Positions 62,254 through 64,000 of a stretch of 64,000 nucleotides of DNA are shown here, piece after piece. The notes beneath the pieces are model-generated. The model was given only the letters and a program-made list of their open reading frames with translations, ran no database searches and was not told the DNA's origin. The DNA is from Afipia massiliensis (GTDB taxonomy: Bacteria > Pseudomonadota > Alphaproteobacteria > Rhizobiales > Xanthobacteraceae). The stretch lies in NCBI RefSeq assembly GCF_014203115.1, contig NZ_JACHIJ010000001.1, positions 962,613-1,026,612 of the forward strand, given 5' to 3'. The first letter of the stretch is position 1. The number at the start of each line of letters is the position of its first letter. The translations under genes were made by a program, and so were the position numbers.

Positions 62254-63654
62254 CTACATCGCCTTGACGATGTTCTCGGTCATTTTCTTGGCGTCGCCGA
62301 GCAGCATCATGGTGTTGTCGCGATAGAACAGCGGGTTGTCGACACCGGCGTAGCCGGAGGCGAGCGAACGCTTGATGAACATCACGGTGCCGGCCTTCCA
62401 GACCTTCAGCACCGGCATGCCGTAGATCGGCGACTTCGGATCTTCTTCCGCCGCCGGGTTGGTCACGTCGTTGGCGCCGATCACGAAGGCGACGTCGGCC
62501 TGCGCGAACTCCGAGTTGATGTCCTCGAGTTCGAACACCTCGTCGTAGGGCACGTTGGCTTCGGCCAGCAGCACGTTCATGTGGCCGGGCATGCGGCCCG
62601 CGACCGGATGAATCGCGTACTTCACCTCGACGCCTTCCTTCTTCAGCGTGTCGGCCATTTCGCGAAGGGCGTGCTGCGCCTGTGCCACCGCCATGCCGTA
62701 GCCCGGCACGATGATGACCTTCTGCGCGTTCTTCATGATGAAGGCCGCGTCGTCCGCAGATCCCAGCTTGACCGGCTTGACTTCGCCGGTGCCCGCCGCG
62801 GCCGGACCGCCGCTGTCGCCGCCGAAGCCGCCGAGGATCACCGAGATGAAGGAGCGGTTCATCGCGTGGCACATGATGTAGGACAGGATCGCGCCCGAGG
62901 AGCCGACCAGCGCGCCGGTGATGATCAGCGCCGAGTTGCCCAGCGTGAAGCCGATGCCCGCCGCCGCCCAGCCCGAGTAGGAGTTGAGCATCGAGATCAC
63001 GACCGGCATGTCCGCGCCGCCGATCGGAATGATCAGCAGGGCGCCGAGCACCAGCGCGATGATGGTGATCATCCAGAAGTCGAACGAGCTTTGCGAGACC
63101 ACGAGGCCGTAGATGAAGAACACCAGCGCCAGCGCGAGCACGATGTTGATGATGTGGCGGGCCGGCAGGATGATCGGCGCGCCGCTCATGCGGCCACTCA
63201 GCTTGAGGAACGCGATCACCGAGCCGGTGAACGTGAGCGCGCCGATGGCGACGCCGAGCGACATCTCGATCAGGCTCGAGGCATGGATGCTGCCGCGGGC
63301 GCCGATGTCGAACGCGGCGGGCGCATAGAACGCGCCGGCGGCGACCAGCACCGCGGCCATACCGACCAGCGAGTGGAACGCTGCGACCAGTTCCGGCATC
63401 GAGGTCATCGGCACGCGCCGCGCGATCACCGCACCGATGCCGCCGCCGATAGCGATGCCGAGGATCACGAGGATCCAGCCGGTCGTGCTGGTCGGCGGAT
63501 GCGCCGCCAGCGTGGTGACGATGGCGATCGCCATGCCGATCATGCCGAAGAAGTTGCCCTGGCGGGAAGACGCCGGGCTCGACAGGCCGCGCAACGACAG
63601 GATGAAAAGGACGCCAGCGACGAGATAGAGCAGCGCTGCGAGATTCGCGTTCAT
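62254..63654 (-). CDS. pntB: PntB, beta subunit of proton-translocating NAD(P) transhydrogenase
   Basis: 466 residues from the ATG at 63654; an upstream in-frame ATG at 63813 lies over the neighbouring gene. About eight membrane helices (NANLAALLYLVAGVLFILSL) with the conserved SMPELVAAFHSLVGMAAVLV, then the NADP-binding domain: KVIIVPGYGMAVAQAQHALR, HPVAGRMPGHMNVLLAEANV and NPLFYRDNTMMLLGDA. It uses the proton gradient to make NADPH from NADH. It lies 13 bases after pntA2. Confidence 0.96.
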   Translation of the reverse strand: MNANLAALLYLVAGVLFILSLRGLSSPASSRQGNFFGMIGMAIAIVTTLAAHPPTSTTGWILVILGIAIGGGIGAVIARRVPMTSMPELVAAFHSLVGMAAVLVAAGAFYAPAAFDIGARGSIHASSLIEMSLGVAIGALTFTGSVIAFLKLSGRMSGAPIILPARHIINIVLALALVFFIYGLVVSQSSFDFWMITIIALVLGALLIIPIGGADMPVVISMLNSYSGWAAAGIGFTLGNSALIITGALVGSSGAILSYIMCHAMNRSFISVILGGFGGDSGGPAAAGTGEVKPVKLGSADDAAFIMKNAQKVIIVPGYGMAVAQAQHALREMADTLKKEGVEVKYAIHPVAGRMPGHMNVLLAEANVPYDEVFELEDINSEFAQADVAFVIGANDVTNPAAEEDPKSPIYGMPVLKVWKAGTVMFIKRSLASGYAGVDNPLFYRDNTMMLLGDAKKMTENIVKAM

Positions 63655-63667
63655 GTTCCCTGCCCCG

Positions 63668-63988
63668 TCACTTCTGCTTTTTCTTGTACATCGCCAGCAT
63701 GCGCTGGGTGACAAGGAAGCCGCCAAATATGTTGATGCACGCAAAAACCAGCGCGATGAAACCGAACGCGCGTGCCCACAGCGGGCCGTCGTCGTTGCCG
63801 ACCTGCGCAACACCGGTCGCCAGCAGCGCGCCGACCACGATGACCGACGAAATCGCGTTGGTGACCGACATCAGCGGCGTGTGCAGCGCGGGCGTTACCG
63901 ACCAGACCACGAAGTAGCCGACGAAAACCGCGAGAACGAAAATCGACAACCGGAACACAAACGGGTCGACAGCCTCAATTCCATGCAT
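63668..63988 (-). CDS. pntAB: PntA2, small membrane part of transhydrogenase alpha subunit
   Basis: 106 residues with AGGAGAGCCGAC upstream. Three membrane helices: [20 protein letters not shown], the [10 protein letters not shown] region and [20 protein letters not shown]. The split alpha subunit (PntA1 outside the window, PntA2 here, PntB) is the usual alphaproteobacterial form. The soluble NAD-binding subunit gene should lie just upstream, beyond 64000. Confidence 0.95.
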   Translation of the reverse strand: MHGIEAVDPFVFRLSIFVLAVFVGYFVVWSVTPALHTPLMSVTNAISSVIVVGALLATGVAQVGNDDGPLWARAFGFIALVFACINIFGGFLVTQRMLAMYKKKQK

Positions 63989-64000
63989 GTCGGCTCTCCT

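Noticed and set aside
62239..63711. 490-codon open frame opposite pntB
   Set aside because: His/Arg/Asp-rich shadow product with no domain; pntB is unmistakable on the other strand.
1..64000. CRISPR arrays, tRNA/rRNA genes, insertion sequences, prophage genes
   Set aside because: None seen: no spaced direct repeats, no cloverleaf candidates, and no transposase or integrase reading frames.

Overview
The window reads as chromosomal DNA of a moderately GC-rich alphaproteobacterium, most like the Bradyrhizobium/Rhodopseudomonas/Afipia group (Nitrobacteraceae). The signs are a haem-PAS FixL with its cognate FixJ, a FixK-type Crp regulator, a cbb3 oxidase cluster with its FixI-type copper pump, a napEDABC operon, many branched-chain-amino-acid-type (Liv/HAA) transporters, an orphan Bug/TctC binding protein, BKACE enzymes and a coxMSL-type molybdenum hydroxylase. 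Taxonomy is inferred from gene content only. I saw no tRNA, rRNA, insertion sequence, phage gene or CRISPR array.

Layout. 1-2465: the start of a TonB-dependent receptor gene, divergent from an AraC regulator. 2509-10879: a Liv-type importer operon (binding protein, LivH, a LivM-LivG-LivF fusion) that continues into a 3-hydroxyacyl dehydrogenase and a beta-keto acid cleavage enzyme, divergent from a GntR regulator and an SDR. 10905-25994: a low-oxygen respiration island with napEDABC, ccoNOQP, two small or unknown membrane genes, ccoI, ccoS, a FixK-like regulator, fixL, fixJ and a stand-alone receiver. 26327-27388: a ketopantoate-reductase-like gene between two hairpin terminators. 27546-36622: one long minus-strand catabolic operon (NIPSNAP protein, coxM-S-L-like molybdenum hydroxylase, amidohydrolase, CoxG, alpha/beta hydrolase, SsuABC-like importer), divergent from a MocR regulator. 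38429-44907: a TauE exporter, LysR, Bug binding protein, an amidohydrolase/unknown/Rieske trio and an amidase.

45140-62185 is the most interesting part. It holds carbamate kinase, FdrA, a DUF1116 protein (AllG-like), a 65-residue protein that looks like a detached FdrA tail, a DUF2877 protein (AllH-like), two Ntn-hydrolases of the gamma-glutamyltransferase family resembling oxamate amidohydrolase HpxW, a PuuE-like deacetylase/allantoinase, a cytosine-deaminase-like amidohydrolase, a TetR regulator and a second Liv importer, again with a LivM-G-F fusion. Together these could import a cyclic ureide or N-heterocycle, open it to an oxalurate-like carbamoyl compound, transfer the carbamoyl group to phosphate, make ATP with carbamate kinase and hydrolyse oxamate. 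Four promoters in this region share an AAGTAA-N8-TTACTT-type element next to a TTGAC -35 box. That suggests one local regulon, probably under the TetR protein. The window ends in pntB and the small pntA2 gene of a proton-translocating transhydrogenase.
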